A DNA stretch of 64,000 bases from Halovivax asiaticus JCM 14624 (GTDB lineage: Archaea > Halobacteriota > Halobacteria > Halobacteriales > Natrialbaceae): NCBI RefSeq assembly GCF_000337515.1, contig NZ_AOIQ01000006.1:68265-132264 (forward strand). Direction: 5' to 3'. The notes below the pieces were generated by a model. The model saw only the letters and a program-made list of their open reading frames with translations. It searched no databases and was not told where the DNA came from. Both the position numbers and the translations under genes were made by a program. This document shows, piece by piece, positions 8,767 to 17,638 of this stretch (the first letter of the stretch is position 1; the number at the start of each line of letters is the position of its first letter).

Positions 8767-9585
8767 ATGAAAGCTAGCGGCAATCCGGACGCACGGATCG
8801 ACGTTGCCGTCGATGCTGCGTCCGCCGGCGCGGCTGTTGCACAGAACGCGTTCCGGTCCGACCTCGACGTCCAGACGAAATCCTCGAAGACGGACGTCGT
8901 GACGCAGGCCGATCGCGACGCCCAGCGCGCGGTGATCGAACGGATCGAAACTGCGTACCCAAACGAACGGATCGTCGGCGAGGAAGACGAGCAGTCGGGT
9001 ACGATCCCGGACGACGGACGCGCCTGGATCGTCGATCCGATCGACGGCACCGCGAACTTCGTCGCCGGGATTCCGACGTTCTGCACGGCGGTCGCAGCCG
9101 TCGACGACGGGGAGGCGATCGCCGCGGCACTCGATTTTCCCGTTACCGGTGATCAGTACGTGTTCGATGGAACCGACGCGTGGCTGAACGACGACGAACT
9201 CGCCGTCAGCGATCGATCGGATCCGCACGTGTGTACAGTGAGTCCGACGCTGTGGTGGGGCAGAGATCGACGGAACGAGTACGCTAGAGCCTGTTCCGAA
9301 ATCGTGCATCGCTTTGCCGACTTGCGCCGGGTACGGTGTGCGCAGGCCGAACTCGCGATGGTCGCAAGCGGCGCCCAGGATGGCACGTTTGCGAACGTAT
9401 CTGCTCACCCGTGGGACACGGTCGCCGGCGTCTCGCTCGTCAGAGCGGCCGGTGGGACGGTGACCGATCTAGACGGGAACCGGTGGCGACACGACAGCGA
9501 CGGGCTCGTGGCGTCGAACGGAGAGATCCACGACGAACTACTCAAGGCAGCCAGCGCCGTCGACGACGTCGCCGAGTCCACGTAA
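8767..9585 (+). CDS. Inositol monophosphatase-family protein (IMPase/FBPase superfamily)
   Basis: The 272-residue product starts at ATG 8767 (MKASGNPDARID); a longer open frame upstream is promoter DNA shared with the peptidase gene. Metal-binding motifs are complete: GEED (about residues 77-80), DPIDGTANF (about 93-101) and HPWDTVAGV (about 213-221). The family hydrolyses inositol phosphates, fructose-1,6-bisphosphate or 3'-phosphoadenosine phosphates with Mg ions; archaeal members often act on more than one. The motifs do not separate these substrates. Confidence 0.88.
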   Translation: MKASGNPDARIDVAVDAASAGAAVAQNAFRSDLDVQTKSSKTDVVTQADRDAQRAVIERIETAYPNERIVGEEDEQSGTIPDDGRAWIVDPIDGTANFVAGIPTFCTAVAAVDDGEAIAAALDFPVTGDQYVFDGTDAWLNDDELAVSDRSDPHVCTVSPTLWWGRDRRNEYARACSEIVHRFADLRRVRCAQAELAMVASGAQDGTFANVSAHPWDTVAGVSLVRAAGGTVTDLDGNRWRHDSDGLVASNGEIHDELLKAASAVDDVAEST

Positions 9586-9669
9586 CTGGACAGAACACCG
9601 ATATTCAGGAGGGGCCTCGCCACGCCCCGAACCGGAACCGATAACCGACCGCACGATAGGCCTCCGAGT

Positions 9670-10794
9670 ATGCAGCAGTACATCGACCGCTTCGGGGCCG
9701 AGCGGATCTGGGCGGCGACGGTCGTCGTCGTGTTCGGCGGACTTGCCCTCCTCGCAGCACTGTTTCCACAGCAGGTGTACGTCGAGTTCATCTGGGAGTA
9801 CTTCTGGGGGCCGGTGGTCGCCGACGCGAACGGCTGGAACTGTGTCGCCTGGGCCGGTGGCGAGGTGCAATCGTGTGATGTCGCCGGATCGGGTGCGGGC
9901 CCGACGGCCAGCCCGGGGTACACCGTTACCTCCTACGCCGGCTACATTCCGACGTTGCTCCTGTTGTTGACGGGATTCATCTTCGTCATCGACCGACTCG
10001 ACATCGAACGCTACCGAGCCGGCTTCTGGGGCCTCTTTCCGTTCATGCTCTTCGGCGGGGCGCTTCGCGCCGTCGAAGACGCCAACGTGAAAGTCGCGGA
10101 GGCTACCGGTGATGCCGCACTGTCACTTCCCTGGCAGGCGTTGCTCATCAGTCCGTTTACCTACGTCGTCGTCGCGGTCATCGCCCTCGTTTCGCTCGTT
10201 ATTGCCGTCTGGCTAGAGCGAACGGGAGTGATTCCTGGCTACGAATATGGACTCGCCGGGATCGGAACATCCCTGCTCGCCGTCACGCTCGTGATTCTCT
10301 GGCAGTGGGCAGCGATCGGCGGCGTCGGATTCTTCCCGTTGATCACGGTGACGACGCTCGTCGTTGCGAGTACCCTCACGGCACTCGTGTGGTTCACAAT
10401 CCAGCGGTTCGCACCGGAGCTGAACGAGGGCACCCGATACATGGGCGTCCTCATTATCTGGGCCCACGCGATCGACGGCGTTGCAAACGTCATCGGGCTC
10501 GACTGGGCACAGGCATTCGGCCTCCCTTGGGATCTAACTCCGAAACACCCCGTCAACGCCGCGGTGCAGCGGTACACCGGGCAGCTACTTCCGGAATCTA
10601 TCACGGGTGTCATCGGCGATGTCTGGCCGTTCCTTCTCCTGAAAGTGGCTGCCGCCGTCTTCATCATCTGGGTGTTCAACGAGGAAGTGTTCGAGGAGAG
10701 TCCACGCTTTACGATCATGCTCATGTTGACCGTCGTCGCCGTCGGCCTCGGGCCAGGGACCAGAGACATGCTCAGGGCCACGTTCGGCGTCTGA
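9670..10794 (+). CDS. DUF63 family membrane protein
   Basis: The 374-residue protein has about eight to ten hydrophobic helices and the family hallmark segments FMLFGGALRAVEDAN (about residues 121-135) and GVLIIWAHAIDGVANV (about 258-273). DUF63 proteins are archaeal polytopic membrane proteins of unknown function. A TATA-like CGATAACC about 27 bases before ATG 9670 supports a leaderless start. The same-strand neighbours do not suggest a pathway. Confidence 0.85.
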   Translation: MQQYIDRFGAERIWAATVVVVFGGLALLAALFPQQVYVEFIWEYFWGPVVADANGWNCVAWAGGEVQSCDVAGSGAGPTASPGYTVTSYAGYIPTLLLLLTGFIFVIDRLDIERYRAGFWGLFPFMLFGGALRAVEDANVKVAEATGDAALSLPWQALLISPFTYVVVAVIALVSLVIAVWLERTGVIPGYEYGLAGIGTSLLAVTLVILWQWAAIGGVGFFPLITVTTLVVASTLTALVWFTIQRFAPELNEGTRYMGVLIIWAHAIDGVANVIGLDWAQAFGLPWDLTPKHPVNAAVQRYTGQLLPESITGVIGDVWPFLLLKVAAAVFIIWVFNEEVFEESPRFTIMLMLTVVAVGLGPGTRDMLRATFGV

Positions 10795-10958
10795 GCGGCA
10801 CCAAAATCGGAGCGGTCGATTTGTATGCTTCTTGCGTTCCCAATCGAACGGGTGCGTGACTACGTGACTCGACACGCTACATGATCGAACGTCTACATCC
10901 AGGCGTATCGACTGTCCAATCGCGAACGTCTTTAGGAACGGGCCGACCACGTAGCGGT

Positions 10959-11825
10959 ATGAGCGATCGCACAGGGGCCTGGTTCGAGGACGTCACGCGC
11001 CACGAGACGGCAGCGAGTGCGACCGCGATTCGATCGGGGTCACACGCAGAACCGGCCCCCTGGCCGGAGCTGGCCGTCGAATCGGGGGCGGCTTCGGACG
11101 AGGACGACTACTACGACTGGCTCCACGACGCGACCGTGGTAGCCACGGCAGACGCCGCCCAGGAACTCGAACGGGCCGACGATCGGCAACTCGTTCACGC
11201 CGTCCGTGCGATGGACGACTGTCGTCGAACGGCGAACGAACTCGCCGAACGACTCGCCGAGTGGGCCGGGACTGTCGACGACGATCCGGGGACAGGTGTC
11301 GCGTACGCTCGTCGTATCGTGGCCGACGAAACGGCGATCGAGGACGAGACGATCACGTCACTAGCCGAACGCGTCGTCGATCTCGAGGACGAAGCACTCG
11401 CGCTCGAAGAGCGCCTCGACAGAGTGGCTCCGACGGTGGCGCCGAACCTCGTCGCCCTCGCCGATCCGATCCTCGCCGCGCGATTGATCTCGCTTGCTGG
11501 CAGTCTGGAGGCGCTCGCGAAACAGCCGAGCGGGACGATCCAGGTCCTCGGCGCGGAGGACGCCCTCTTCGCGCACCTTCGCGGCCACGCGCCGTCGCCG
11601 AAGCACGGCGTCATCTACACGCACGAGGCCGTCCGCGGCACGGCGCCGGCGAACCGGGGCTCCGCGGCACGGGCCGTCGCCGGAAAGCTGGCGATCGCCG
11701 CCAGGGTAGATCACTACGCAGGAGACAGACGTCCCGAACTCGAACGCGAACTGGCCGCGCGGATCGAGACGATACAGGCTCGCGACGGTGCAACCGAGTC
11801 CACGGAGGCGGGCACCGATGACTGA
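10959..11825 (+). CDS. Nop5/Nop56-like box C/D RNP core protein
   Basis: The product (288 residues from ATG 10959) has a helical N-terminal half with a coiled-coil region (about 75-175), then the NOP domain with GTIQVLGAEDALFAHLRG and the SPKHGVIYTHEAVRG segment that contacts the guide RNA and L7Ae. With fibrillarin and L7Ae it forms the complex that 2'-O-methylates rRNA and tRNA under box C/D guide RNAs. The TATA-like CTTTAGGAA lies about 27 bases upstream of the chosen start. It overlaps flpA by 8 bases, the standard archaeal operon. Confidence 0.93.
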   Translation: MSDRTGAWFEDVTRHETAASATAIRSGSHAEPAPWPELAVESGAASDEDDYYDWLHDATVVATADAAQELERADDRQLVHAVRAMDDCRRTANELAERLAEWAGTVDDDPGTGVAYARRIVADETAIEDETITSLAERVVDLEDEALALEERLDRVAPTVAPNLVALADPILAARLISLAGSLEALAKQPSGTIQVLGAEDALFAHLRGHAPSPKHGVIYTHEAVRGTAPANRGSAARAVAGKLAIAARVDHYAGDRRPELERELAARIETIQARDGATESTEAGTDD

Positions 11826-12456
11826 TCTCCCGAACGGCGTTGAACGACGCGAATTCGACGGTCGCGAACGGCTCGCGACGGAAGGTGAACCCGTCTACGG
11901 CGAACCGACCGACGGGACGTGGCGCGCCTGGGACCCCAACCGGTCCAAACTCGGCGCGATGTTCGAACTCGGATTCGAAACGGTATTCGACGGCGGGCCG
12001 GACGAACGCGTGCTCTACCTCGGGGCGGCGAGCGGGACGACCGTCGGCCACGTCGCCGACTTTTCGGGGCCGACGTACGCCGTCGAGTTCGCGCCGCGAC
12101 CGGCCCGCGACCTCGTGTCGGTTGCCGAAAGCCGATCCAGACTCTTTCCCCTCCTCGCCGACGCGCGACTGCCAGAACAGTACGCCCACGTCGTCGAAGC
12201 GGACATCGACGTGATCGTCCAGGACGTCGCGACCCGCGGACAGGCGCGCGTCGCGATCGAAAACCGTCGGTTCCTCGCCGACGACGGGCGACTCGTGCTC
12301 GCCGTGAAGGCACGAAGTGAAGACGTCACCGCAGCGCCGACTGACGTCTTCGACCGCGTCCGTGACCAGCTGAGCGAGACGTACGAGATTCTCGAGGCTC
12401 GTCGGCTGGACGAGTTCCATACAGACCACCTCGGAATCGTCGCACGTCCTCGATAG
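11818..12456 (+). CDS. flpA: Fibrillarin-like rRNA/tRNA 2'-O-methyltransferase
   Basis: The 212-residue protein has the fibrillarin Rossmann methyltransferase fold: the SAM-binding loop VLYLGAASGTTVGH (about residues 63-76), YAVEFAPRPARDL (about 86-98), ADIDVIVQDVA (about 126-136), and LVLAVKARSED with the catalytic lysine. It uses S-adenosylmethionine for box C/D-guided 2'-O-methylation. ATG 11818 is chosen inside the end of nop5. Length is normal for archaeal fibrillarin. Confidence 0.95.
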   Translation: MTDLPNGVERREFDGRERLATEGEPVYGEPTDGTWRAWDPNRSKLGAMFELGFETVFDGGPDERVLYLGAASGTTVGHVADFSGPTYAVEFAPRPARDLVSVAESRSRLFPLLADARLPEQYAHVVEADIDVIVQDVATRGQARVAIENRRFLADDGRLVLAVKARSEDVTAAPTDVFDRVRDQLSETYEILEARRLDEFHTDHLGIVARPR

Positions 12457-12603
12457 CGTCATCTCCCAGTCAGTCACCGAACAGAGCCACGGGTCGATCT
12501 CCGTACCCCGAGCATCTTGTGAACGTTGACTGGGTTCACGCGGACGCTGGCTCTTCTGCTGGTTCCAAACCCTATTTACCGTCCCGTCAGTAAGATGTGT
12601 CCG

Positions 12604-13707
12604 ATGGACCGCGGGTCGCCTTCGACGTTCGACACGATGGGGACGCTCGGCGTCGAGGAGGAGTGTTACGTCGTCGACGCGCAGGGACGGCCGACGAATG
12701 GGACGGACGAACTCGTGTACGAATCCGACCCGCCGGACGTACTAGAGGGACGACTCGATCACGAACTGTTCAAGTGTGTCATCGAAACGCAGACGCCGAC
12801 GTTCGACGACCCCGACCGGACGGCAGACGTGCTCGAATCGATACGATCGGCACTGTGCGAACACGCGAACGACCACGGGTTCGCCATCGCCGCGGCCGGA
12901 TTGCATCCGCTCGCGAAGTGGCGTGAACTCGAACACGCCGAGAAACCACGATACCAGGCCCAGCTCGATCGCATCCAGTATCCCCAGCACCGCAATACCA
13001 CGGCCGGCGTCCACGTCCACGTCGGCGTCGACGATCCGGACAAGGCGATTTGGATCGCGAACGAGTTGCGCTGGTACGTCCCGATCATCCTCGCGCTGTC
13101 GGCGAATTCGCCGATCTGGAACGGATTCGATACCGGTCTCGCGTCGGCCCGGGCGAAGATTTTCGAGGCGCTCCCGAACACCGGCATGCCGACATTCTTC
13201 GAGGACTACGAGGCGTTCGATCGCTTCGAGCGGCGGATGGTCGAACGAGGTGCGATCGACGACCGCGGTGAACTCTGGTACGACGTCCGTCCCCACACTG
13301 GCCACGGCACCGTCGAGATCAGAACGCCGGACGGGCAGGCCGACCCAACCGTCATCAGCGCGTTCGTCGAGTACTGTCACGCACTCGTCTGCGAGCTCGC
13401 GGACGCGTACGACGATGGTGAGCGTGGCTACGCACACGTGCAGCGACGCGAACTGTTAGACGAGAACAAGTGGCGAGCCATGCGCCACGGCCACGAGGCG
13501 ACGCTCATGACGCGCGATATGAACAACGAAATCGGCCTCGGTGAACTCGTGGACCGGGAGTGCGAACGCCTCGACGTCGACGGCCTCCGACGCGTCTACG
13601 AGGCCGATAGCGGCGCGGAACGACAGCGACAGATCCTCGCAAACGAGGACGTCGATGCCCTGTGTGCGTCGTTATTGCTCGACGAAAACGACCTGAGTGC
13701 CGTCTGA
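12604..13707 (+). CDS. gshA: Glutamate-cysteine ligase (gamma-glutamylcysteine synthetase)
   Basis: The 367-residue enzyme contains [13 protein letters not shown] near its N-terminus, TAGVHVHVG (about residues 137-145), and [15 protein letters not shown] (about 235-249). This is the GCS2/YbdK-type ligase that haloarchaea use to make gamma-glutamylcysteine, their main low-molecular-weight thiol. I start at ATG 12604 because the TATA-like CTATTTAC at 12572-12579 places the transcript start at about 12602, and homologues I recall begin similarly. The frame is open upstream to 12526. The ggt gene at 19370 may act on the same metabolite. Confidence 0.92.
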   Translation: MDRGSPSTFDTMGTLGVEEECYVVDAQGRPTNGTDELVYESDPPDVLEGRLDHELFKCVIETQTPTFDDPDRTADVLESIRSALCEHANDHGFAIAAAGLHPLAKWRELEHAEKPRYQAQLDRIQYPQHRNTTAGVHVHVGVDDPDKAIWIANELRWYVPIILALSANSPIWNGFDTGLASARAKIFEALPNTGMPTFFEDYEAFDRFERRMVERGAIDDRGELWYDVRPHTGHGTVEIRTPDGQADPTVISAFVEYCHALVCELADAYDDGERGYAHVQRRELLDENKWRAMRHGHEATLMTRDMNNEIGLGELVDRECERLDVDGLRRVYEADSGAERQRQILANEDVDALCASLLLDENDLSAV

Positions 13708-13959
13708 GCGAATCGATCTACAACAGCGTATCGAGCAAGCACGTGTAAAACGGTTATCTGACCGGTCCCACGACACAACACGTTCTTCGAGCCTGCCACC
13801 GTTCGACACGGTGGACGGCACCCATTCGAGCAGTCCCAGTCCGTGGTCGAATCGTCGTGAAGCGTCCACTCATCGTGGGGCTCGACTGGGGACCGTTCGG
13901 TCCATTCCTGTGCGCTGGGACCGACTCGGACGATTGAAATAGCCGTCGTCCCAATCCAC

Positions 13960-14823
13960 GTGCGAAAGACCGTGGTCTCGAATACACGCACCGGCGGAAC
14001 CGGAGGTACCGATCGATTCGGCCGATTCGGGGTGCCGGAGCTGGTGGTGACGACCCTCGCACTCGTGAGTGCGACGATTCTCCTTGGGATTGCGACGAAA
14101 GCCGCGGGCGCCGGGCTGGCCTGTGACGCGAACTGGCCGCTCTGTGACGGCGGGGTCCTGAACCTGTTTCCGGCGACGTTCCCGAGTTTCTTCGAGTGGA
14201 TTCACCGGGTCGTCGCCGGTATCGCCGGCCTCTTCATCCTCGGGTCGGCGATCGTCGCCTGGCGAACGGACACCGATCGGGCCGTCGCGATCGCGCTGAC
14301 GATTGGACTGGTCCTGACCCCCGTGCAGGTGGCACTCGGGGCCGGGACGGTCATCCTCTACGAGATCCCGATACTCAACTTGCACTTCTGGACGGCGATT
14401 GCCATCTTCTGTAGCTTCGGTATCGGCGCAATCCTGGTCTGGGAACACCGTATCCCGACGAAAGCGGTTCCGCAGGCCCTCGGACTGGCGACCGTGCTCG
14501 TTCCCCTGCAGGCCCTCCTCAGTCCGCTCGTTATTTCGTCGTACACGCAGGTGCTGCAGACCGCGCTGTACGCAGTGACACTCGTGTTCATTGGTTCGCT
14601 CCTCCTCGTTGCCATCGTCGGCCGCCGCCGGTTCGATGGATGGCTTTCAACCGTCCTCACAGCCACGCCAATACTCGGACTGCTCGTCGCGTACTTCGGG
14701 CGTGAATCCGTCATGGGATTCGACCCGGTCGTCGTGCTTGCCTACACGGTCATCACGATCCTCGCCGTACTGGTCTATGGGTGGCTGGGACTTCGAACGC
14801 GTTCGATCGGTGCTGCGAACTGA
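13960..14823 (+). CDS. ctaA: Heme A synthase, COX15/CtaA family
   Basis: The protein (up to 287 residues, GTG start at 13960) has about eight membrane helices in the CtaA duplicated four-helix arrangement. Family marks are the extracellular cysteine pair in GLACDANWPLCDGG, the heme-ligating histidine in FFEWIHRVVAG, and the second histidine in LNLHFWTAIAIF. CtaA oxidises the heme O methyl group to make heme A for terminal oxidases. The start is uncertain by a few codons; another GTG lies at 13972 and a TATA-like ATTGAAATAG sits at 13933-13942. It is followed by an Lrp-TRASH regulator, which may tie it to copper or oxidase assembly. Confidence 0.88.
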   Translation: MRKTVVSNTRTGGTGGTDRFGRFGVPELVVTTLALVSATILLGIATKAAGAGLACDANWPLCDGGVLNLFPATFPSFFEWIHRVVAGIAGLFILGSAIVAWRTDTDRAVAIALTIGLVLTPVQVALGAGTVILYEIPILNLHFWTAIAIFCSFGIGAILVWEHRIPTKAVPQALGLATVLVPLQALLSPLVISSYTQVLQTALYAVTLVFIGSLLLVAIVGRRRFDGWLSTVLTATPILGLLVAYFGRESVMGFDPVVVLAYTVITILAVLVYGWLGLRTRSIGAAN

Positions 14824-14921
14824 GTTCTGACCCACCTGGTTCGCTACAACTATTGGACCAGACCATCTGGTGTATCTGACGGAAATACTGACGTAGAACC
14901 ACCGGAGAGGAGCTGTGTGTG

Positions 14922-14949
14922 TTTTACGCGGTAGAATACAATCGTAAAA
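14922..14949 (+). promoter_or_regulatory. Perfect inverted repeat over the promoter of the Lrp-TRASH gene
   Basis: TTTTACG (14922-14928) and CGTAAAA (14943-14949) are separated by 14 bases. The right arm falls about 30 bases before the ATG at 14980, where the TATA box should be, so a protein bound here would block TBP. The two half-site centres are 21 bases apart, about two helical turns, as dimeric Lrp-type regulators prefer. Autoregulation by the downstream gene product is the simplest reading but is inferred. Confidence 0.5.
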
Positions 14950-14979
14950 TGTAAAGTGTGGGATGTCGAAGATTCAGTC

Positions 14980-15570
14980 ATGCGAACCCTGGACGAAACA
15001 GACCTCCAAATCGTCGCCCTCCTGCTCGAAGATGCCCGACGCCCGTACAACGACATCGCCGATCGGGTCGACGTCTCCGCCCCCACCGTCTCGGATCGAA
15101 TCGATCGCCTCCAGCAACTCGGCGTGATCCAGGGGTTCACCGTCGACATCGACCGATCGTCGTTCGTCGACGGCATCGAGCTCCTGATCGACGTTCAGCT
15201 GTGTGCCGTACAGAATGGCTGTGTCACGGCCGATCTCGCCAGTGTCGACGGCATCGAACACGTGTTCATGACCTCAGACGCCCGACTGCTCGCCATCGGC
15301 ACACTCGCGAGCGAACAGGTCGGGCCCTGTCTCCTCTCGGCACTCGAAGCCGACCAGATCGAATCCTACCGTGTCCACCTCGTCCAGGAACGAGACTGGA
15401 ACCCCTCTCTCACCGAGGACTCGATCAGTCTAACCTGTCACACCTGCGGCGATACCGTGACCGAAAACGGACTCTCGCTTCGGTTCGATGGGAGCCTGTT
15501 CCACTTCTGTGGCCGAGAGTGCCGGACGGCGTTCGAAGACGAGCGGACACCGATAGCCGAGACGGCCTGA
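14980..15570 (+). CDS. Lrp/AsnC-type transcription regulator with C-terminal TRASH metal-binding domain
   Basis: The product has 196 residues from ATG 14980. Residues 1-55 form an AsnC-type winged helix (LDETDLQIVALLLEDAR, then a recognition helix in VSAPTVSDRIDRL). A middle region (about 60-140) is ligand-domain-like. A TRASH domain covers about 150-185, with C153-x2-C156 and H175-x-C177-x3-C181. TRASH domains bind copper or other soft metals in archaeal sensors such as those that control copper export. No copper ATPase gene is adjacent; the upstream neighbour is ctaA. An inverted repeat in its promoter suggests autoregulation. Confidence 0.85.
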   Translation: MRTLDETDLQIVALLLEDARRPYNDIADRVDVSAPTVSDRIDRLQQLGVIQGFTVDIDRSSFVDGIELLIDVQLCAVQNGCVTADLASVDGIEHVFMTSDARLLAIGTLASEQVGPCLLSALEADQIESYRVHLVQERDWNPSLTEDSISLTCHTCGDTVTENGLSLRFDGSLFHFCGRECRTAFEDERTPIAETA

Positions 15571-15695
15571 ACGACGGCTCCCTCTGTCGACCCCGAAGCG
15601 TGCGATGGCCCCTTCCCCCAGGTAGCGACGCCGTGTCCGAAGCGTGACCGATCGATACCACGATCGTTTTCCGGACAGCCATCCTCCGCACGGCC

Positions 15696-16328
15696 GTGAA
15701 ACACCTGAGCGACCGTCAGTCGAATCCGTTCGGCCTCAGGCCGCCGTTCGATCGAAGCGACGCCGACGCCAAGCCCGCCGTTCCCGGCTACGGCGATCCG
15801 AACGCCGATTTTCACGTCATCGGCGATCACCCGGGCCGCCACGGTGGGACCGCATCGGGCGTTCCGTTCGACACCGGTGACGACGAGTCGGGCGTCCGGT
15901 CACTCCTGCGAACACTCGGATTTCTCACCGGCGACCGACCGGATCCGGAACTCGACAACTGCTTTCTCAGCTACGTCCACATGTGCACCCTTCCGGACGA
16001 CCGACCGCCGACACCCGAGGAGTACGCCCGCCTCGAGCGCTTCTTCGACGCGGAGTTACGGGCGATCAATGCCCACATCCTCGTATCCGTCGGCGAACAG
16101 GCGACCGCACAAGTCCTCGAAGCGTACACGACACAGCGATCGCGGGTCGACCTCGAGATGGCAACGCTCCACGCGACCGAACTTCGTGGCCGTGGGTTTC
16201 TCGTCGTTCCACTCGCCGATCCGCGCCACTGGGACGAGTCGCTGTTCGACGCTGCGCGCGACCGGCTGACGTCTATTCACGAATCGGATTATCGGCAGAC
16301 GAAAGGTGTGGCGACGCTCGTCGGGTGA
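15696..16328 (+). CDS. Uracil-DNA glycosylase-superfamily-like protein (haloarchaeal type)
   Basis: The 210-residue protein starts at GTG 15696. FHVIGDHPGRHGG (about residues 39-51) sits where family 4/5 glycosylases have the GEAPG water-activating loop. NCFLSYVHMC (about 87-96) and ILVSVGEQATAQVL (about 127-140) fit the central strands, and VPLADPRHW (about 172-180) could be the HPS-like DNA-intercalation loop with its serine and proline replaced. No iron-sulphur cysteines are evident. Assignment rests on motif order, so catalytic activity is uncertain. Confidence 0.6.
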   Translation: MKHLSDRQSNPFGLRPPFDRSDADAKPAVPGYGDPNADFHVIGDHPGRHGGTASGVPFDTGDDESGVRSLLRTLGFLTGDRPDPELDNCFLSYVHMCTLPDDRPPTPEEYARLERFFDAELRAINAHILVSVGEQATAQVLEAYTTQRSRVDLEMATLHATELRGRGFLVVPLADPRHWDESLFDAARDRLTSIHESDYRQTKGVATLVG

Positions 16329-16340
16329 CAACTGGTCCGT

Positions 16341-17501
16341 TCAGACGCCGAGTCGGCGACGGACGGCGAACCTGATCGGGAGGCCCATCGCACCGACGAG
16401 GGGTATCACGACGAAGACGAGCAACTCGATCGGGAGTGTGGTCAGTTCGAGCCAACCGGCCAGTAATCCCCACACGGGGGCAGCGACGGCGAGCAGGTAC
16501 GCGTACGACGGCGACCAGCCGGGAAGGCGTCGCGAGTGATAGATAACGACGCCGTAGAGAAGGGGCAGGAGCAGCGCACTGGCCAGGAGCACACCACCGT
16601 AGAGGGCACTCACCGTCCCGAGGGCGACGGCGAGGACGATGGTCTCGTCGATGGTGATCGGTCCCAGGAGTTCACCGCGTGTCCGGTAGCGCCAGCCGAC
16701 GAGAAGCCCGCAGATCGCCACGAACGTCCCGGAAAGCATCGCGAGCCACAGTCCACCGGCGACTGGCGGGGTGACGAGTTCCACGTGCTGCATGTACGTG
16801 AGTACTCGATCCAGTCCGTGGGTATCGCTCGTGAGTGCTCCCGAGATGGCGTCGATGTCCGTCCCGGCTGTCCGGACCGCATGCCAGAGGGACTCGATTG
16901 CGGCGGCGTTTTCGCGTCCGTACTGGGCGAGGCCGAAGACGTACAGTGCAGTACCGATCCAAAGCAGCGGACCGGCGAGATTCAACGAGTGCCACCACCG
17001 GAGGAAGCGTCTGACGGTGCCGCTCGAGGGAGCGCCGGACCCCCTGGCAGTGCCGTCGTCCGGCCCCCAGGTCGTTCCTGTCTCGGTTCGGGCGTGGCCA
17101 CCGTCCGTCGTGCTCTTCGACGTGGCCCCCGACGCTGCACTTGTCGTCTTCCCCTGGGCACTCCACGAACCCGTTTCACTCGTGACGGTCGAGCCATCGT
17201 CGGCCTCCGACTCGTCGGCCGACGCGTCATCGGAGGGGGCGGACCACTTGTCGGGCGACGGCAACCCGGACGTGCGTTTGGCGACGTAATCGAGGTGGCC
17301 GAGTCGATCGTATGCGCGCCGCTCGACCGGATCGCCGAGCACGTCGTACGCCGTCTTGAGGGCAGTGAACTGCGCCCGAGCGCGCTCGTCGTCGTTCAGA
17401 TCGGGGTGATAGATTCGTACCTGCTCTCGAAACGCAGCTTTGATCTCGTCCTGCGAGGCGTCGGGCGGAACGTCGAGAAGATCGTAGAAGTCTTCGGTCA
17501 T
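16341..17501 (-). CDS. Membrane-anchored J-domain (DnaJ-like) protein
   Basis: Residues 3-68 form a canonical J domain with the Hsp70-stimulating HPD at residues 32-34 and DRLGHLDYV closing it. There is no Gly/Phe region, zinc domain or DnaJ C-terminal domain, so this is not DnaJ itself. A Ser/Thr/Asp-rich linker (about 75-165) leads to several hydrophobic helices in the C-terminal half. It is likely a co-chaperone that recruits DnaK to the membrane; the client is unknown. The gene ends just after the convergent glycosylase-like gene. Confidence 0.82.
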   Translation of the reverse strand: MTEDFYDLLDVPPDASQDEIKAAFREQVRIYHPDLNDDERARAQFTALKTAYDVLGDPVERRAYDRLGHLDYVAKRTSGLPSPDKWSAPSDDASADESEADDGSTVTSETGSWSAQGKTTSAASGATSKSTTDGGHARTETGTTWGPDDGTARGSGAPSSGTVRRFLRWWHSLNLAGPLLWIGTALYVFGLAQYGRENAAAIESLWHAVRTAGTDIDAISGALTSDTHGLDRVLTYMQHVELVTPPVAGGLWLAMLSGTFVAICGLLVGWRYRTRGELLGPITIDETIVLAVALGTVSALYGGVLLASALLLPLLYGVVIYHSRRLPGWSPSYAYLLAVAAPVWGLLAGWLELTTLPIELLVFVVIPLVGAMGLPIRFAVRRRLGV

Positions 17502-17638
17502 GGCGTCACTCGACTGGTCGGTAGTAAGACATTCATATCCTCTCCGTATAATTCTGCTGTTCGGTCGTCGTCTGCCGATTCTCCTCGGCCCACCCGGTTT
17601 AGCGTTACGGCCGATTGATCAGACACAACCGATACTGA

